Shown here piece after piece: positions 52,975 to 62,220 of a stretch of 64,000 bases of DNA. The notes beneath the pieces are model-generated. The model saw only the letters and a program-made list of their open reading frames with translations. It searched no databases and was not told where the DNA came from. Within the stretch, counting starts at the first letter, position 1. Each line of letters opens with the position of its first letter. Source of the stretch: SHVO01 sp050246995. Lineage in GTDB: Bacteria > Pseudomonadota > Alphaproteobacteria > Rhodospirillales > Rhodospirillaceae. Location: contig JBFWVA010000010.1 of NCBI GenBank assembly GCA_050246995.1, positions 1 to 64,000 of the forward strand. Direction: 5' to 3'. The position numbers and the translations under genes were made by a program.

Positions 52975-54153
52975 TTAAGCCGCCGCGAGTTCCGCGGCTG
53001 ATCTTTCGATGATCGCGATGGCCGTCTTGATTTCGGCATCGCCGATGATGAGCGGCGGCACCAGGCGCACGACGTTGTCGCCCGCAGCCACGGTCAGCAA
53101 ACCGTTCGCCATAAGGCGAGATACCATGTCGCCATTTGGCCCCACGCATTTAAGACCGATCATCAGACCTTTACCGCGCACCTCGGCGAATACCTTGGGG
53201 TACTTCGCTGCGATGTCCTGTACGCCGGACCACAATGCCGCCGCCGCCGCGTTCACCCCATCGAAGAAGCCCGGGGCGAGCATCACGTCGAGCACCGCGT
53301 CCGCCGCCGCCATCGCCAGCGGGTTGCCGCCGAACGTCGAGCCATGAGATCCAGGCGTCATGAACTGCGCGGCGCGCTCGGTCGCAAGACAGGCCCCCAC
53401 GGGGAACCCGCCGCCAAGGCCCTTGGCGAGAGCCATGACATCCGGCGTCACGCCCGACCACTCATAGGCAAAGAGTTTGCCCGTGCGGCCCATGCCGGTC
53501 TGTACTTCGTCGAAAATCAGCAGGAGGCCGAACTCATCGGCCATGGCGCGCAACCCACGCAGGTAGTCCTGATCGCACGGCAGGATGCCGCCCTCGCCCT
53601 GCACCGGCTCGACCACCACGGCGGCCGTTTGCGGTGTCACCGCCGCGCGCGCTTCATTGAGATTACCTAAAGCGACCTGATCGAAGCCTTCCATCTTTGG
53701 CGCAAAGCCCTCAAGGTGCTTTTCCTGGCCGCCCGCCGAAATCGTGGCCAACGTGCGGCCATGAAAAGCGCCGCGCGCGGTGATGACGCGGTACTTTTCC
53801 TTCGCGCCCTGTGCTTGGTGATAGCGCCGCGCGACTTTAAGGGCGCACTCCATGGCTTCGGCGCCCGAGTTGCAGAAAAAGACGGTATCGGCGAACGAAT
53901 GGGCGACCAACCGTCCGGCGACCTTCTCCTGGCCGGCGACACGGTACAAGTTCGAGCAATGCCACAGCTTGTCGGCCTGCTCCTTGAGCTTGGCGACGAG
54001 ATGTGGATGCACATGGCCCAAGCTGTTCACCGCCACGCCGGCGGCGAAATCGAGGAATCGGCGACCATCGGCCGTGATCAACCACGCACCTTCGCCGCGA
54101 TCGAATGAGATGTCGGTTCTCGCGAATACCGGCATCACAGCGGAAATAGCCAT
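52975..54153 (-). CDS. argD: Acetylornithine aminotransferase
   Basis: A 392-aa class III PLP aminotransferase of arginine synthesis. FDEVQTGMGRTGKLFAYE and MALAKGLGGGFPVGA (PLP lysine in AKG) are present, as is SHGSTFGGNPLAMAAA. Start ATG 54153 gives the normal family length; a longer frame to 54249 is unlikely. The neighbouring argF lies 30 bases downstream. Confidence 0.96.
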   Translation of the reverse strand: MAISAVMPVFARTDISFDRGEGAWLITADGRRFLDFAAGVAVNSLGHVHPHLVAKLKEQADKLWHCSNLYRVAGQEKVAGRLVAHSFADTVFFCNSGAEAMECALKVARRYHQAQGAKEKYRVITARGAFHGRTLATISAGGQEKHLEGFAPKMEGFDQVALGNLNEARAAVTPQTAAVVVEPVQGEGGILPCDQDYLRGLRAMADEFGLLLIFDEVQTGMGRTGKLFAYEWSGVTPDVMALAKGLGGGFPVGACLATERAAQFMTPGSHGSTFGGNPLAMAAADAVLDVMLAPGFFDGVNAAAAALWSGVQDIAAKYPKVFAEVRGKGLMIGLKCVGPNGDMVSRLMANGLLTVAAGDNVVRLVPPLIIGDAEIKTAIAIIERSAAELAAA

Positions 54154-54300
54154 GAGTCGCCCTTTCACTGGCGAAGCCCGGCCGGGTAGACCCAGCCACG
54201 AAAACAAGACTGAAAAAAATTGGGGCGGCCCTAAGACCGCCCGCCTCATCCTTCATACGCCTACGCCGGGGTTTGTCAACGATTGCCCCGCATCCGCCGC

Positions 54301-55125
54301 TCAGGCTTTCAGCTTGTATCCGCTGCGGATCACGCCGTACGTGCAGAAGGTGGCGACGACGCAAAGCACCGTCAAAATGATGACGCCGGGGATGTGATTG
54401 CTCGCCGGCTGACCGAGGAACCCGTAACGGAAACCATCGATATTGTAGAAAAACGGATTGTAGTGGGCGATGAACTGCGCCCACGGCGGCAAGCGGTCAA
54501 TGGTGTAAAACGTGCCGGACAGGAATGTCAGGGGCGTGACGACAAAGTTGGTCACCACCGCCATGTGATCGAATTTCTCCGCCCAGACCGCCGCGACGAT
54601 GCCGATCAACGACATCAGGAGACAACCGGCTACCGCGTGAAACAGAATGAGCGAAATGCTCTGGACGTGGATATCGGCGAAGAATGCCATCACTCCGGCG
54701 CAGACCGCGCCTACGGCAAGGCCGCGTGTGACGCCACCAAGCGTCCAAGCCACCGTCAGTTCCAGCGCGCTCAGGGGCGGCATCAGCACATCGACGATAT
54801 TGCCTTGGACCTTGGAGACGAGGATCGACGACGAAGTGTTGGCGAAGGCGTTCTGGATCATGGTCATGATCACCAGACCCGGAACAAGGAAGTCGCCGAA
54901 GGGAAAGCCGTGGACCGTCCCCCCGCGGCCGAACGCGAAGACCATGACCAGGAGAAACATCAGACTGGTGATGACCGGCGCGGCGACTGTCTGGAAAACC
55001 ACTTTCCAGAAGCGCCGGACTTCCTTGAGGTAGAGCTCCCACATACCCCGCCAATTGACCGAGCCCATGGTGCGCGGGTGGGGCGCCGTGAAGGCGGTGG
55101 GGTTTGGTGCCGTCTGATCGCGCAT
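54301..55125 (-). CDS. ABC-2 type transporter permease
   Basis: A 274-aa membrane protein with six predicted helices: LYLKEVRRFWKVVFQTVAAPV begins the family profile, then GDFLVPGLVIMTMIQNAF and FLSGTFYTIDRLPPWAQFIAHYNPFFY are typical of NodJ/YadH-type exporters of lipids, drugs or polysaccharides. No ATP-binding partner is visible next to it, so that subunit must be elsewhere. ATG 55125 is chosen; a longer upstream frame overlaps recX and is rejected. Confidence 0.85.
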   Translation of the reverse strand: MRDQTAPNPTAFTAPHPRTMGSVNWRGMWELYLKEVRRFWKVVFQTVAAPVITSLMFLLVMVFAFGRGGTVHGFPFGDFLVPGLVIMTMIQNAFANTSSSILVSKVQGNIVDVLMPPLSALELTVAWTLGGVTRGLAVGAVCAGVMAFFADIHVQSISLILFHAVAGCLLMSLIGIVAAVWAEKFDHMAVVTNFVVTPLTFLSGTFYTIDRLPPWAQFIAHYNPFFYNIDGFRYGFLGQPASNHIPGVIILTVLCVVATFCTYGVIRSGYKLKA

Positions 55126-55163
55126 TGCAGTCCTCTTACCTTGAGCGGCATGATGCCCCGGCC

Positions 55164-55730
55164 ATGACGGAACCACAACGCCCCGCACGCAAGGCTGCCC
55201 CGCGCAAAATGACACAGCGGCGGCTGGAGAATATCGCGCGCTTTTATATCGAGCGGTTCGCCACAACCTCGGCTCACCTACGGCGGGTTCTGGCCCGCAG
55301 GGCCGAGCGCGCGCGCCGGATTCACGGCGGCGAAACCGCCGAGATGAACAGCTGGATCGAGGACGTCGTCGCGCGGCTGGTGCGCCTCGGCCTTGTCAAC
55401 GACGCCCGTTACGCCGCGGACCGCGCGGCATCCCTGCGGCGCCTTGGCCGCGGGCCAGGACGCATCCGCACGCTCTTAGCGGCAAAGGGCGTTCCACGAC
55501 CACTCATAGAGCAAGTACTGAAAGAGATGGCCGAAAACGATGAAGGAGAGGATGCCAGTCTTGACGCCGCTGTCGCCTATGCCAAACGGCGGCGTTTCGG
55601 CGCGTATGGCAAGCCGCCCACCGACAAAGAAGAACGCGCGAAGAAACAAAAGAAAGAACTGGCCGCACTTGGCCGCGCCGGCTTCGCCTACGCGATCGCC
55701 CGCAGGGCACTGTTGGGTGACGCAGAGTAA
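55164..55730 (+). CDS. recX: RecA regulator RecX
   Basis: A 188-aa protein of tandem three-helix repeats: YIERFATTSAHLRRVLARRAER, LVRLGLVNDARYAADRAASLRR and LGRGPGRIRTLLAAKGVP match the RecX family, which binds and restrains RecA filaments. The C terminus is extended and rich in Lys/Glu. It is divergent from the ABC permease, with only 38 bases between the starts. Confidence 0.9.
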   Translation: MTEPQRPARKAAPRKMTQRRLENIARFYIERFATTSAHLRRVLARRAERARRIHGGETAEMNSWIEDVVARLVRLGLVNDARYAADRAASLRRLGRGPGRIRTLLAAKGVPRPLIEQVLKEMAENDEGEDASLDAAVAYAKRRRFGAYGKPPTDKEERAKKQKKELAALGRAGFAYAIARRALLGDAE

Positions 55731-55733
55731 GAC

Positions 55734-56255
55734 TCAGCGGCGCGCGGCAAGTGCCCGATTCTCGGCGCGGATGCGCACATAGAGAATCGCGGCATTCATA
55801 AGGGAAAAGATCGCCGCCAAGGCCCACGCGCCGAAAACCAATGGCAGCACCGCAATTTCTAAAACGACCACCAGATAATTCGGATGCCTTACAAAACGGT
55901 AGGGTCCGCGCCGGACAAGCGGCGCCCCTGGCAGCGTGATAATGCGCGTCGTCCAGTACGGGCCCAACGACCACAATACCCAAAGCCGTGCTGCCTGGAG
56001 GCAGGCGAACACCGCGAGCAACGCAAGGTTCACCGCCGGGGACTTCAACGTCACCCATCCCGCGAGCGCGACGAGCCAGATCGTATGCAGCGCTACAATG
56101 AGAGGATAGTGCGGCGCGCCGATCTCGACAGCGCCGCGCGCCAAGAGCGCAGCGGTATTGCGCTTGGCGATTACCAGCTCGCCGAGGCGTTGCCCAGCCA
56201 CCAGGAGGAGGATCGCGTAGGCGAACCAACCCGGTGCGGCGATGCTGACCATCAT
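55734..56255 (-). CDS. Isoprenylcysteine carboxyl methyltransferase family protein
   Basis: A 173-aa integral membrane protein with five or so helices. The motif GPYRFVRHPNYLVVVLEI is the cofactor-binding signature of the ICMT/YpbQ family. In Bacillus, a related protein O-methylates alkylpyrones made by the adjacent type III PKS. The gene follows the PKS here by 3 bases, so the same role is likely. The convergent recX ends 3 bases away. Confidence 0.88.
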   Translation of the reverse strand: MMVSIAAPGWFAYAILLLVAGQRLGELVIAKRNTAALLARGAVEIGAPHYPLIVALHTIWLVALAGWVTLKSPAVNLALLAVFACLQAARLWVLWSLGPYWTTRIITLPGAPLVRRGPYRFVRHPNYLVVVLEIAVLPLVFGAWALAAIFSLMNAAILYVRIRAENRALAARR

Positions 56256-56258
56256 GGC

Positions 56259-57377
56259 CTAGCCCAGATCAAGGAGACAGGCGGCGGCGGAAAAGCCGGG
56301 ACCGAGCGCGGTCATGAGATGGGGCCCCGCCGCACCGGCCGCGAGTGTGCGTTCGAGTACCGCGAGCACCGTCACCGCCGACATATTCCCGCGTTCAGCA
56401 AGGACAGCGCGGGCATGAACGAGGCTGCCCGGAGCGAGCGCATATGCGCTTTCGAGCGCCTCGAGGACTTTTTCTCCGCCTGGATGAACGATGATTCCCG
56501 CGAGTTCTTCCTGGGCGAGACCACAGTCGCGCAGGAAAGCGTCGGTCACGGGACGCAGCTTCGTGCGGACGAGGTGCGGAATGCTGCGCGAGAAAATCAC
56601 ACCAAGCCCGTCATCCTCGACACGCCAGCCCATAATGTCGCGCGTTTCAGGCCACGTGTGCTCGCTCCACGCATGAATGCGCGCAAACGAAGGAGATCCT
56701 TCGCTCGCGCCGTCGGCGCGCAGGAGAACGGCTGCTGCGCCGTCACCGAAGATGGCGGTTGCTATAATGTTCTGTTTGCTGTCGTCGGCGGCGCGGAACG
56801 TCAGGCCGCACAGTTCGACGCAGAGAAAAAGGATCCACTGTCCCGGCATAGCGCGCGCCATGGCGCTCGCACGTGCGAGGCCAATCGCGCCGCCCGCACA
56901 GCCGAGCCCAAAAACCGGCAAGCGCTGCGTCGATGGTGAGAGGCCGAGCGGGCCTTGCAAAAGCGAGTCGAGGCTCGGTGTGGAAATGCCTGTGGAAGAG
57001 ACGGTCACGGTCGCCGCAACGTCGCTTGCCGGAATACCTGCAGCCGTAAGCGCTTTTTTGCCCGCCTCCGCCAAAAGCGCGAGCGCATGTTCCTCATAGA
57101 GGCGCGCTCGCTCGGGCCAGCCGTGCGGCGCGGCGTACCATTCAAGTGGAACGCAGGAATAGCGTGTATGCACACCTGCGTTTCCATAGGCCGACGCCAT
57201 ACGCTCCATGAGCTCCGGCGCATGGCCAAAAATTCGTCCCGCCGCCGCGAGCGCGTCACTTTGCGTAAAGCAATGCGGCGGATAGGCGGTGGCGACGGCG
57301 GCAATGTGGACAGGGGGCTGACCGGCCCGCGTATTTGCCTGGCTCACGGACAGCGGCGCGTTGGAGGCGATCAGCAT
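56259..57377 (-). CDS. Type III polyketide synthase (alkylpyrone/resorcinol type)
   Basis: A 372-aa chalcone/stilbene synthase-like enzyme. The active-site Cys lies in FGLGCAGGAIGLARA, the catalytic His in VHPGGEKVLEALE, and the Asn in RGNMSAVTVL; all three are intact. Bacterial enzymes of this type extend fatty acyl-CoA with malonyl-CoA to make alkylpyrones or resorcinols, often membrane-associated lipids. The companion methyltransferase and the nearby PAP2 protein agree with a lipid product. The operon appears to run lptG-PAP2-unknown-PKS-ICMT. Confidence 0.93.
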   Translation of the reverse strand: MLIASNAPLSVSQANTRAGQPPVHIAAVATAYPPHCFTQSDALAAAGRIFGHAPELMERMASAYGNAGVHTRYSCVPLEWYAAPHGWPERARLYEEHALALLAEAGKKALTAAGIPASDVAATVTVSSTGISTPSLDSLLQGPLGLSPSTQRLPVFGLGCAGGAIGLARASAMARAMPGQWILFLCVELCGLTFRAADDSKQNIIATAIFGDGAAAVLLRADGASEGSPSFARIHAWSEHTWPETRDIMGWRVEDDGLGVIFSRSIPHLVRTKLRPVTDAFLRDCGLAQEELAGIIVHPGGEKVLEALESAYALAPGSLVHARAVLAERGNMSAVTVLAVLERTLAAGAAGPHLMTALGPGFSAAACLLDLG

Positions 57378-57383
57378 GGATAC

Positions 57384-57848
57384 TCAATGCGTCTGGATAT
57401 CTTTAGTTCCACGTGGCAGCGCACAGGCCGTCGGCGCCGCCGCAGGATCAATGATCGTATCGCATACAAGCACAAGATCCTGCAGGGCGGGATTCAATCG
57501 ACTCACGAGGAAGTTCACAAGCCCTGGAGCGGCGTCGGGCGCACAAAATGCCCAGCTTAGAAAAGGTCCATCGTGAGGGATGAAAGCAGCGATCTCCGGC
57601 GTCTTAGATAAATGCGCCAACGCCGCGCCGAGGTCTTTTGCAAATCCGACGCGCAGCCACTGCGGGCGTACGCCCAAATGCCAGAGAAGGTAAAGGCCGG
57701 GGCGGCCAGCAAGCAATTGCGGGTCACACGACAATAGGCGCGGATAGAGCGTGCTGTCCGGCTGCCATGTGACACCGAGAGGGTTGCTGCGCCCGGGCGC
57801 GATAGCCCCTGCAATCCGTTTAAAAACACCTGGCGCCTTGTCTTTCAC
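57384..57848 (-). CDS. Hypothetical protein in PKS operon
   Basis: A 154-aa soluble protein with no family I recognise. It contains LYLLWHLGVRPQWLRVGFAKDLGAAL and a central hydrophobic core, and ends in a disordered, Pro-containing tail. The GTG start overlaps the PAP2 stop (GTGA), and the PKS begins 6 bases downstream, so it is co-translated with them and may assist the polyketide or its lipid substrate. Confidence 0.6.
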   Translation of the reverse strand: MKDKAPGVFKRIAGAIAPGRSNPLGVTWQPDSTLYPRLLSCDPQLLAGRPGLYLLWHLGVRPQWLRVGFAKDLGAALAHLSKTPEIAAFIPHDGPFLSWAFCAPDAAPGLVNFLVSRLNPALQDLVLVCDTIIDPAAAPTACALPRGTKDIQTH

Positions 57849-58531
57849 GCTTGCCGCGCCTCACCACGCCGCAGCATGAGGTGCGCGAGCCCGGCGTTCA
57901 CGGCCAGCACGAACGCACCGGCGAATACGATGTCGCTCAGAAAATGCGCGCCCTGGATCACGCGCACGAGGCCGATCATCGCACCGCACGCGAGACCTAT
58001 CAGCACCCCGGTCAACCGCCATTCTTTCGGCAGTAAGAAGGCGTAAGCGGTGAGCCAAAAACCGATCGCGGCGTGGCCCGACGTGAAAGAGCAATTGTGC
58101 GAACACTCGTTCGCAATCCAGCCCGGCGGCGTAAAGGCTGCATGACCGCCAAAGAACGCGGTGTCGTTGGGGCGCGCGCGTCCCCAATGCGACTTGAGGA
58201 TCGTTTCAACGAGAAGGCCGGGCCCAATCGCGAGGGTCGCGATAAGGTAAACCATCCGCGGCGTTGTGATCCCGAGAAAGGCCTGACGGAATAAAAGACC
58301 GGCGATCCATAGAAGCAGGCAGAAAATCAGGGTGCCGATGATAATGGTCGGCGCCGCCTCGCGAACAAAGATGAAAAAGCGCGCGCGGTCGAGATAGAAG
58401 CCCGCGCCGCCCCGGTAGAACAATCCGCTGAAAGCGATGTCGAGACCCGGAACGAACATCAGCAGACATAGAGCCGCCATCGCCCAACGCACCGGATGAT
58501 CGCGCATCTCGCGCGCGAAGAGATCCTTCAT
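57845..58531 (-). CDS. PAP2-family membrane phosphatase
   Basis: A 228-aa protein with six helices and the three phosphatase motifs: KSHWGRARP, FTSGHA (PSGH-like) and IQGAHFLSD (SRxxxxxHxxxD-like, with the final H and D). Similar enzymes dephosphorylate undecaprenyl or lipid A phosphates. It sits 2 bases after lptG, so it may process LPS or a membrane lipid. A longer frame upstream overlaps lptG and is unlikely. Confidence 0.9.
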   Translation of the reverse strand: MKDLFAREMRDHPVRWAMAALCLLMFVPGLDIAFSGLFYRGGAGFYLDRARFFIFVREAAPTIIIGTLIFCLLLWIAGLLFRQAFLGITTPRMVYLIATLAIGPGLLVETILKSHWGRARPNDTAFFGGHAAFTPPGWIANECSHNCSFTSGHAAIGFWLTAYAFLLPKEWRLTGVLIGLACGAMIGLVRVIQGAHFLSDIVFAGAFVLAVNAGLAHLMLRRGEARQA

Positions 58532-58533
58532 CG

Positions 58534-59658
58534 TCAGCCGTCCTCGCGGTGGAACAAATAAGCAAGACCCAGCAATCCCGCGACAGCCGTCGGCGCCCAG
58601 GCGGCCAGCGCGAGCGGCAAAGTCGCCGAGAGGCCCAGCGCGTAAGTAAAGCGGCTGAAGAAGTAGAAAAGAAAACCCGTCGACACGCCCGCGATGCCGC
58701 GCGCTGTCCATCCGGCCAGACGCGCGTTGGAGGTCAGGAAGAACACGGACGCCACAAGCACCATCGCGCACAGCAGGAACGGGGTCGCCAATAATGAATG
58801 CCAGTAGAGGCGGTGCGGTAGAGCCGAAAATCCCGAGGCGCGCGAAAACTTGATGAAAGCGGGGAGTTCCCAGAACGAAAGTGTCTCCGGCGGCGCGAAG
58901 CTGTTCTCGACCTGCTGGAAGGTGATCGCGGTCGGCAAATCCAGCGTATCGCGGAAGATCGCCGGACGGCCCGGCTCCATGTCCCAGACGTTCCGCAGGC
59001 GAAACTGCCCACCGGCAAGCTCTCCCTTCTCCGCGTTGTAACGCCCTTCAAATTTCTCGGACGCATCTGTGCGAAAGATGGAGACATCGCTGAGTTGAAG
59101 CGCACCGCCGTCCTGACGCACCGTGGCGGCGTGGACCACGACGCCGCGATTGTCCCGCTCCTCGCGCAGCCATAAACCCGCCTTGCCGATGTTGAGACTG
59201 GCCGCGTTCTTGCGCAGGAGCGTCTGATCCATGCGCTGATAACTTTCGTACATCGTCGCCGCGAGAGGATCGATGGCCACAAGGTTGAGAACGCCGAGAA
59301 GGCCTGCGAGGATCAGGGCCGGAGCTAGGAACTGCCAGACAGAAACGCCCGCCGAACGCATGACCACCAGTTCATGACTGCGCGAAAGGCGGAACAACGC
59401 GAACATCATCGCGATCATCACGGTGAAGGGCAGCACCGCCTGCACCGTGTGCGGCATTTTCAGGAGCGCCATGCCGAGGACGGTGGCGAAAGGAAGATTT
59501 TCGTCGCCCACGGCGCGGCGCATCAGCTCGATGGTGTCGAACAGAAGAATCAGCCCGGAGATCACAGCGAGCAGGCCTATAAAGGACAGGATGAAGTGCC
59601 AGCCCAGATAGACCGAAAGAGTTGGTGTGACGCGCGTCACCAATGAAGCCTTTTGCAT
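58534..59658 (-). CDS. lptG: LPS export permease LptG
   Basis: A 374-aa permease of the LptBFG complex, which lifts LPS out of the inner membrane. Membrane segments at the N terminus (FILSFIGLLAVISGLILLFD) and C terminus flank a large periplasmic domain. LSRSHELVVMRSAGVSVWQFL is a characteristic family segment. ATG 59658 is chosen; an extension to 59682 is possible. Its partner lptF is not next to it in the window. Confidence 0.93.
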   Translation of the reverse strand: MQKASLVTRVTPTLSVYLGWHFILSFIGLLAVISGLILLFDTIELMRRAVGDENLPFATVLGMALLKMPHTVQAVLPFTVMIAMMFALFRLSRSHELVVMRSAGVSVWQFLAPALILAGLLGVLNLVAIDPLAATMYESYQRMDQTLLRKNAASLNIGKAGLWLREERDNRGVVVHAATVRQDGGALQLSDVSIFRTDASEKFEGRYNAEKGELAGGQFRLRNVWDMEPGRPAIFRDTLDLPTAITFQQVENSFAPPETLSFWELPAFIKFSRASGFSALPHRLYWHSLLATPFLLCAMVLVASVFFLTSNARLAGWTARGIAGVSTGFLFYFFSRFTYALGLSATLPLALAAWAPTAVAGLLGLAYLFHREDG

Positions 59659-59703
59659 TGTCCAGCGCACTGAGCGTAACATTGCGCAGCACCCCGGGGA
59701 ACC

Positions 59704-60285
59704 ATGGTCAAGCTGACAAAAATCTATACGCGCGGCGGCGATAAGGGCGAGACGTCGCTCGGCGACGGCTCAAGGGTTAGAAAACACGACCTCCGCGTGG
59801 CGACGTACGGCACCGTCGATGAAGCGAACGCCGCCATCGGCGTCGCACGCCTTCACACAAAAGACCCCGCCGACAGCCGACGCGACGCCATGCTGTCACG
59901 TATCCAAAACGATCTTTTCGATCTCGGCGCCGACTTGTGCACGCCAAGCCTTGAGAGCGAAGCACCGGGGAGAGCGCTGCGGATCGTGCAAGCCCAGGTG
60001 GACCGCTTGGAACGGGAGATCGATGAGATGAACGGCGAACTCGCGCCCCTTACATCTTTCGTCTTGCCGGGCGGTGCGCCGGCAGCCGCGTTTTTGCATA
60101 TCGCGCGAACCGTTGTACGTCGGGCGGAGCGCGAGATCGCCGCGCTCATGGAGCATGAAACAGTCAATCCATTGGCCCTCACTTATGCCAATCGGCTCTC
60201 CGATCACCTGTTCGTGCTTTCACGCCACATCAATGCGGCGAGCGTCGGCGACGTACTATGGGTACCCGGCGCGAACCGGGAATAA
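59704..60285 (+). CDS. Cob(I)alamin adenosyltransferase (PduO type)
   Basis: A 193-aa ATP:corrinoid adenosyltransferase. The N-terminal KIYTRGGDKGETSLGDGSRV motif binds ATP, and the C-terminal region with EHETVNPLALTYANRLSDHLFVLSR matches the PduO family. It supplies adenosylcobalamin for B12-dependent enzymes. It is divergent from lptG and closed by hairpins downstream. Confidence 0.95.
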   Translation: MVKLTKIYTRGGDKGETSLGDGSRVRKHDLRVATYGTVDEANAAIGVARLHTKDPADSRRDAMLSRIQNDLFDLGADLCTPSLESEAPGRALRIVQAQVDRLEREIDEMNGELAPLTSFVLPGGAPAAAFLHIARTVVRRAEREIAALMEHETVNPLALTYANRLSDHLFVLSRHINAASVGDVLWVPGANRE

Positions 60286-60329
60286 AAACGCGGGGAAGAT
60301 GTGCGTTTTTAGATGCTGCAACGCAGCAT
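60284..60329 (+). terminator. Two hairpins after the adenosyltransferase gene
   Basis: AAAAACGC (60284-60291) pairs with GCGTTTTT (60303-60310), giving an 8-bp stem ending in T5. A second stem, ATGCTGC/GCAGCAT (60313-60329) with an AAC loop, follows directly. The first resembles a bidirectional intrinsic terminator. Confidence 0.6.
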
Positions 60330-60337
60330 TATTTCGT

Positions 60338-60366
60338 TTGACACCCCAGATACGACGAACTAGTTG
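60338..60366 (+). promoter_or_regulatory. Putative promoter for etfBA
   Basis: A perfect TTGACA (60338-60343) is followed after 17 bases by TAGTTG (60361-60366), a poor -10. It lies about 115 bases before etfB in the 194-base gap and is the only -35-like box there. Confidence 0.4.
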
Positions 60367-60479
60367 TGTTGCCCTTTCCAAGCTGAAAAAACATGTAGAC
60401 CGGCGCGAGGCCGGGCACCCGCTGGGCGTCAATTCCGTCCACCACATTCGCGGTTTTCGGGGGAACAGGTTCGAATACA

Positions 60480-61232
60480 ATGAAAATACTCGTCGGAATC
60501 AAACGGGTCGTCGACTACAACGTCAAAGTTCGCGTCAAAGCGGATAAGACCGGCGTCGAACTGGCCAACGTCAAAATGTCGATGAACCCCTTCGACGAAA
60601 TCGCGGTCGAAGAGGCGGTTCGCCTGAAGGAAGCCGGCAAGGCAACCGAAATCGTGATCGTGTCCATCGGTCCGCAGGCGGCGCAGGAAACCATCCGCAC
60701 CGCGCTGGCAATGGGCGGCGATCGCGGCATCTTGGTGCAGACCGATGCGGAAGTTCAGCCGCTGGCGGTCGCGAAGGTGCTGAAGGCGGTCGTGGACAAG
60801 GAAAGCCCCAACCTCATCGTGCTCGGCAAGCAGGCTATCGACGACGATTCCAATCAGGTCGGTCAGATGCTGGCGGCCCTGCTGGGTTGGCCGCAAGGCA
60901 CATTCGCCTCGAAGGTCGCTCTCGAAGGCGACAATGTCGCCGTGACGCGCGAAGTCGACGGCGGCCTTGAAACCATCAATTTGAAGCTTCCGGCGGTGGT
61001 CACCACGGACCTGCGCCTCAACGAACCGCGCTACGCGTCGTTGCCGAACATCATGAAGGCGAAGAAGAAGACCATCGACACCATGGCGCCCGATGCGCTC
61101 GGCGTCGATGTCAGCCCGCGCCTCACAACGCTGAAAGTTGAAGAGCCGGCGAAGCGTCAAGGCGGCGTGAAAGTCGCCGACGTCGCGGCCCTTGTCGATA
61201 AACTCAAGAATGAAGCGAAGGTGATCGGATGA
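60480..61232 (+). CDS. etfB: Electron transfer flavoprotein beta subunit
   Basis: A 250-aa subunit of the FAD/AMP flavoprotein that carries electrons from acyl-CoA dehydrogenases to the quinone pool. MKILVGIKRVVDYNVKVRV begins the family, and the segment LIVLGKQAIDDDSNQVGQML with the AMP-binding region is typical. Partner etfA overlaps by ATGA. Confidence 0.97.
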   Translation: MKILVGIKRVVDYNVKVRVKADKTGVELANVKMSMNPFDEIAVEEAVRLKEAGKATEIVIVSIGPQAAQETIRTALAMGGDRGILVQTDAEVQPLAVAKVLKAVVDKESPNLIVLGKQAIDDDSNQVGQMLAALLGWPQGTFASKVALEGDNVAVTREVDGGLETINLKLPAVVTTDLRLNEPRYASLPNIMKAKKKTIDTMAPDALGVDVSPRLTTLKVEEPAKRQGGVKVADVAALVDKLKNEAKVIG

Positions 61233-62158
61233 CTTCCCTCGTCCTTGCCGACCACGATAATGCCAGCCTGAAGGCCTCGACCCTCAGCGCTGTGACCGCG
61301 GCTCAACAAATGGGCGGCGACATTCATATCCTCGTTGCGGGCCAAGGCTGCGGCGCCGTTGCTGAGGCCGCCGCAAAGGTTCCCGGCGTGGCGAAGGTGC
61401 TCGTCGCCGACGCCGCTCAATACGCCAATGCATTGGCCGAACCGCTCGCCGCGCTGATCGTCAGCCTCGCCGGCGCTTACAGCCACCTCGTCGCTCCGGC
61501 CACGAGCGCGGGCAAGAACGTCATGCCGCGCGTCGCCGCGCTGCTGGACGTCGCGCAGATTTCAGACATCTCGGCGGTGGTGTCCGCCGATACATTTGTG
61601 CGGCCGATCTATGCCGGCAATGCGCTTGCCACCGTGCAGTCGAAAGACGCGAAGAAGGTTGTGACGGTTCGCGGTTCGACCTTCGACAAAGCGAAGACCG
61701 AAGGCGGATCAGCCGCCATCGAGAACGCCGCTCCCGCCGCCGATCCGGGTGTATCGACCTTCGTCAGCCAGGCGCTGTCGAAATCCGAACGTCCCGAACT
61801 GACCAGCGCGCGCATCGTCGTTTCCGGCGGCCGCGGCATGGGTTCGGGCGAGAACTTCAAGATCATCGAAGCGCTGGCGGACAAACTGGGCGCCGGTGTC
61901 GGCGCTTCGCGCGCCGCGGTCGATGCCGGTTTCGTACCCAATGACTATCAGGTTGGCCAGACCGGCAAGATTGTCGCGCCGGAACTTTATATCGCCGTCG
62001 GTATCTCGGGCGCGATTCAGCATCTGGCCGGCATGAAGGACTCCAAAGTGATCGTGGCGATCAACAAGGATCCTGAGGCGCCGATCTTCCAGGTGGCTGA
62101 CTACGGTCTCGTGGGCGATCTCTTCCAGATCGTTCCGGAACTGACCAAATCACTTTAA
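61229..62158 (+). CDS. etfA: Electron transfer flavoprotein alpha subunit
   Basis: A 309-aa subunit that binds FAD through its C-terminal half: VVSGGRGMGSGENF, VPNDYQVGQTGKIVAPELY and VGISGAIQHLAGMKDS are diagnostic. It is translationally coupled to etfB. The 3-hydroxyacyl-CoA dehydrogenase gene downstream places it in fatty acid or polyhydroxybutyrate metabolism. Confidence 0.97.
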   Translation: MTSLVLADHDNASLKASTLSAVTAAQQMGGDIHILVAGQGCGAVAEAAAKVPGVAKVLVADAAQYANALAEPLAALIVSLAGAYSHLVAPATSAGKNVMPRVAALLDVAQISDISAVVSADTFVRPIYAGNALATVQSKDAKKVVTVRGSTFDKAKTEGGSAAIENAAPAADPGVSTFVSQALSKSERPELTSARIVVSGGRGMGSGENFKIIEALADKLGAGVGASRAAVDAGFVPNDYQVGQTGKIVAPELYIAVGISGAIQHLAGMKDSKVIVAINKDPEAPIFQVADYGLVGDLFQIVPELTKSL

Positions 62159-62220
62159 GCCACGCATACCTTCTTCAAGTTTAGGCGTCCTTTTTAGAGT
62201 TAGTTTGCAGGACGGATACG

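Noticed and set aside
52060..53001. A 313-codon plus-strand frame opposite argF
   Set aside because: The minus strand encodes an intact ornithine carbamoyltransferase with STRTR and HCLPAHRG motifs.
55884..56939. A 351-codon plus-strand frame opposite the ICMT and PKS genes
   Set aside because: It crosses two well-supported genes and has no recognisable content.
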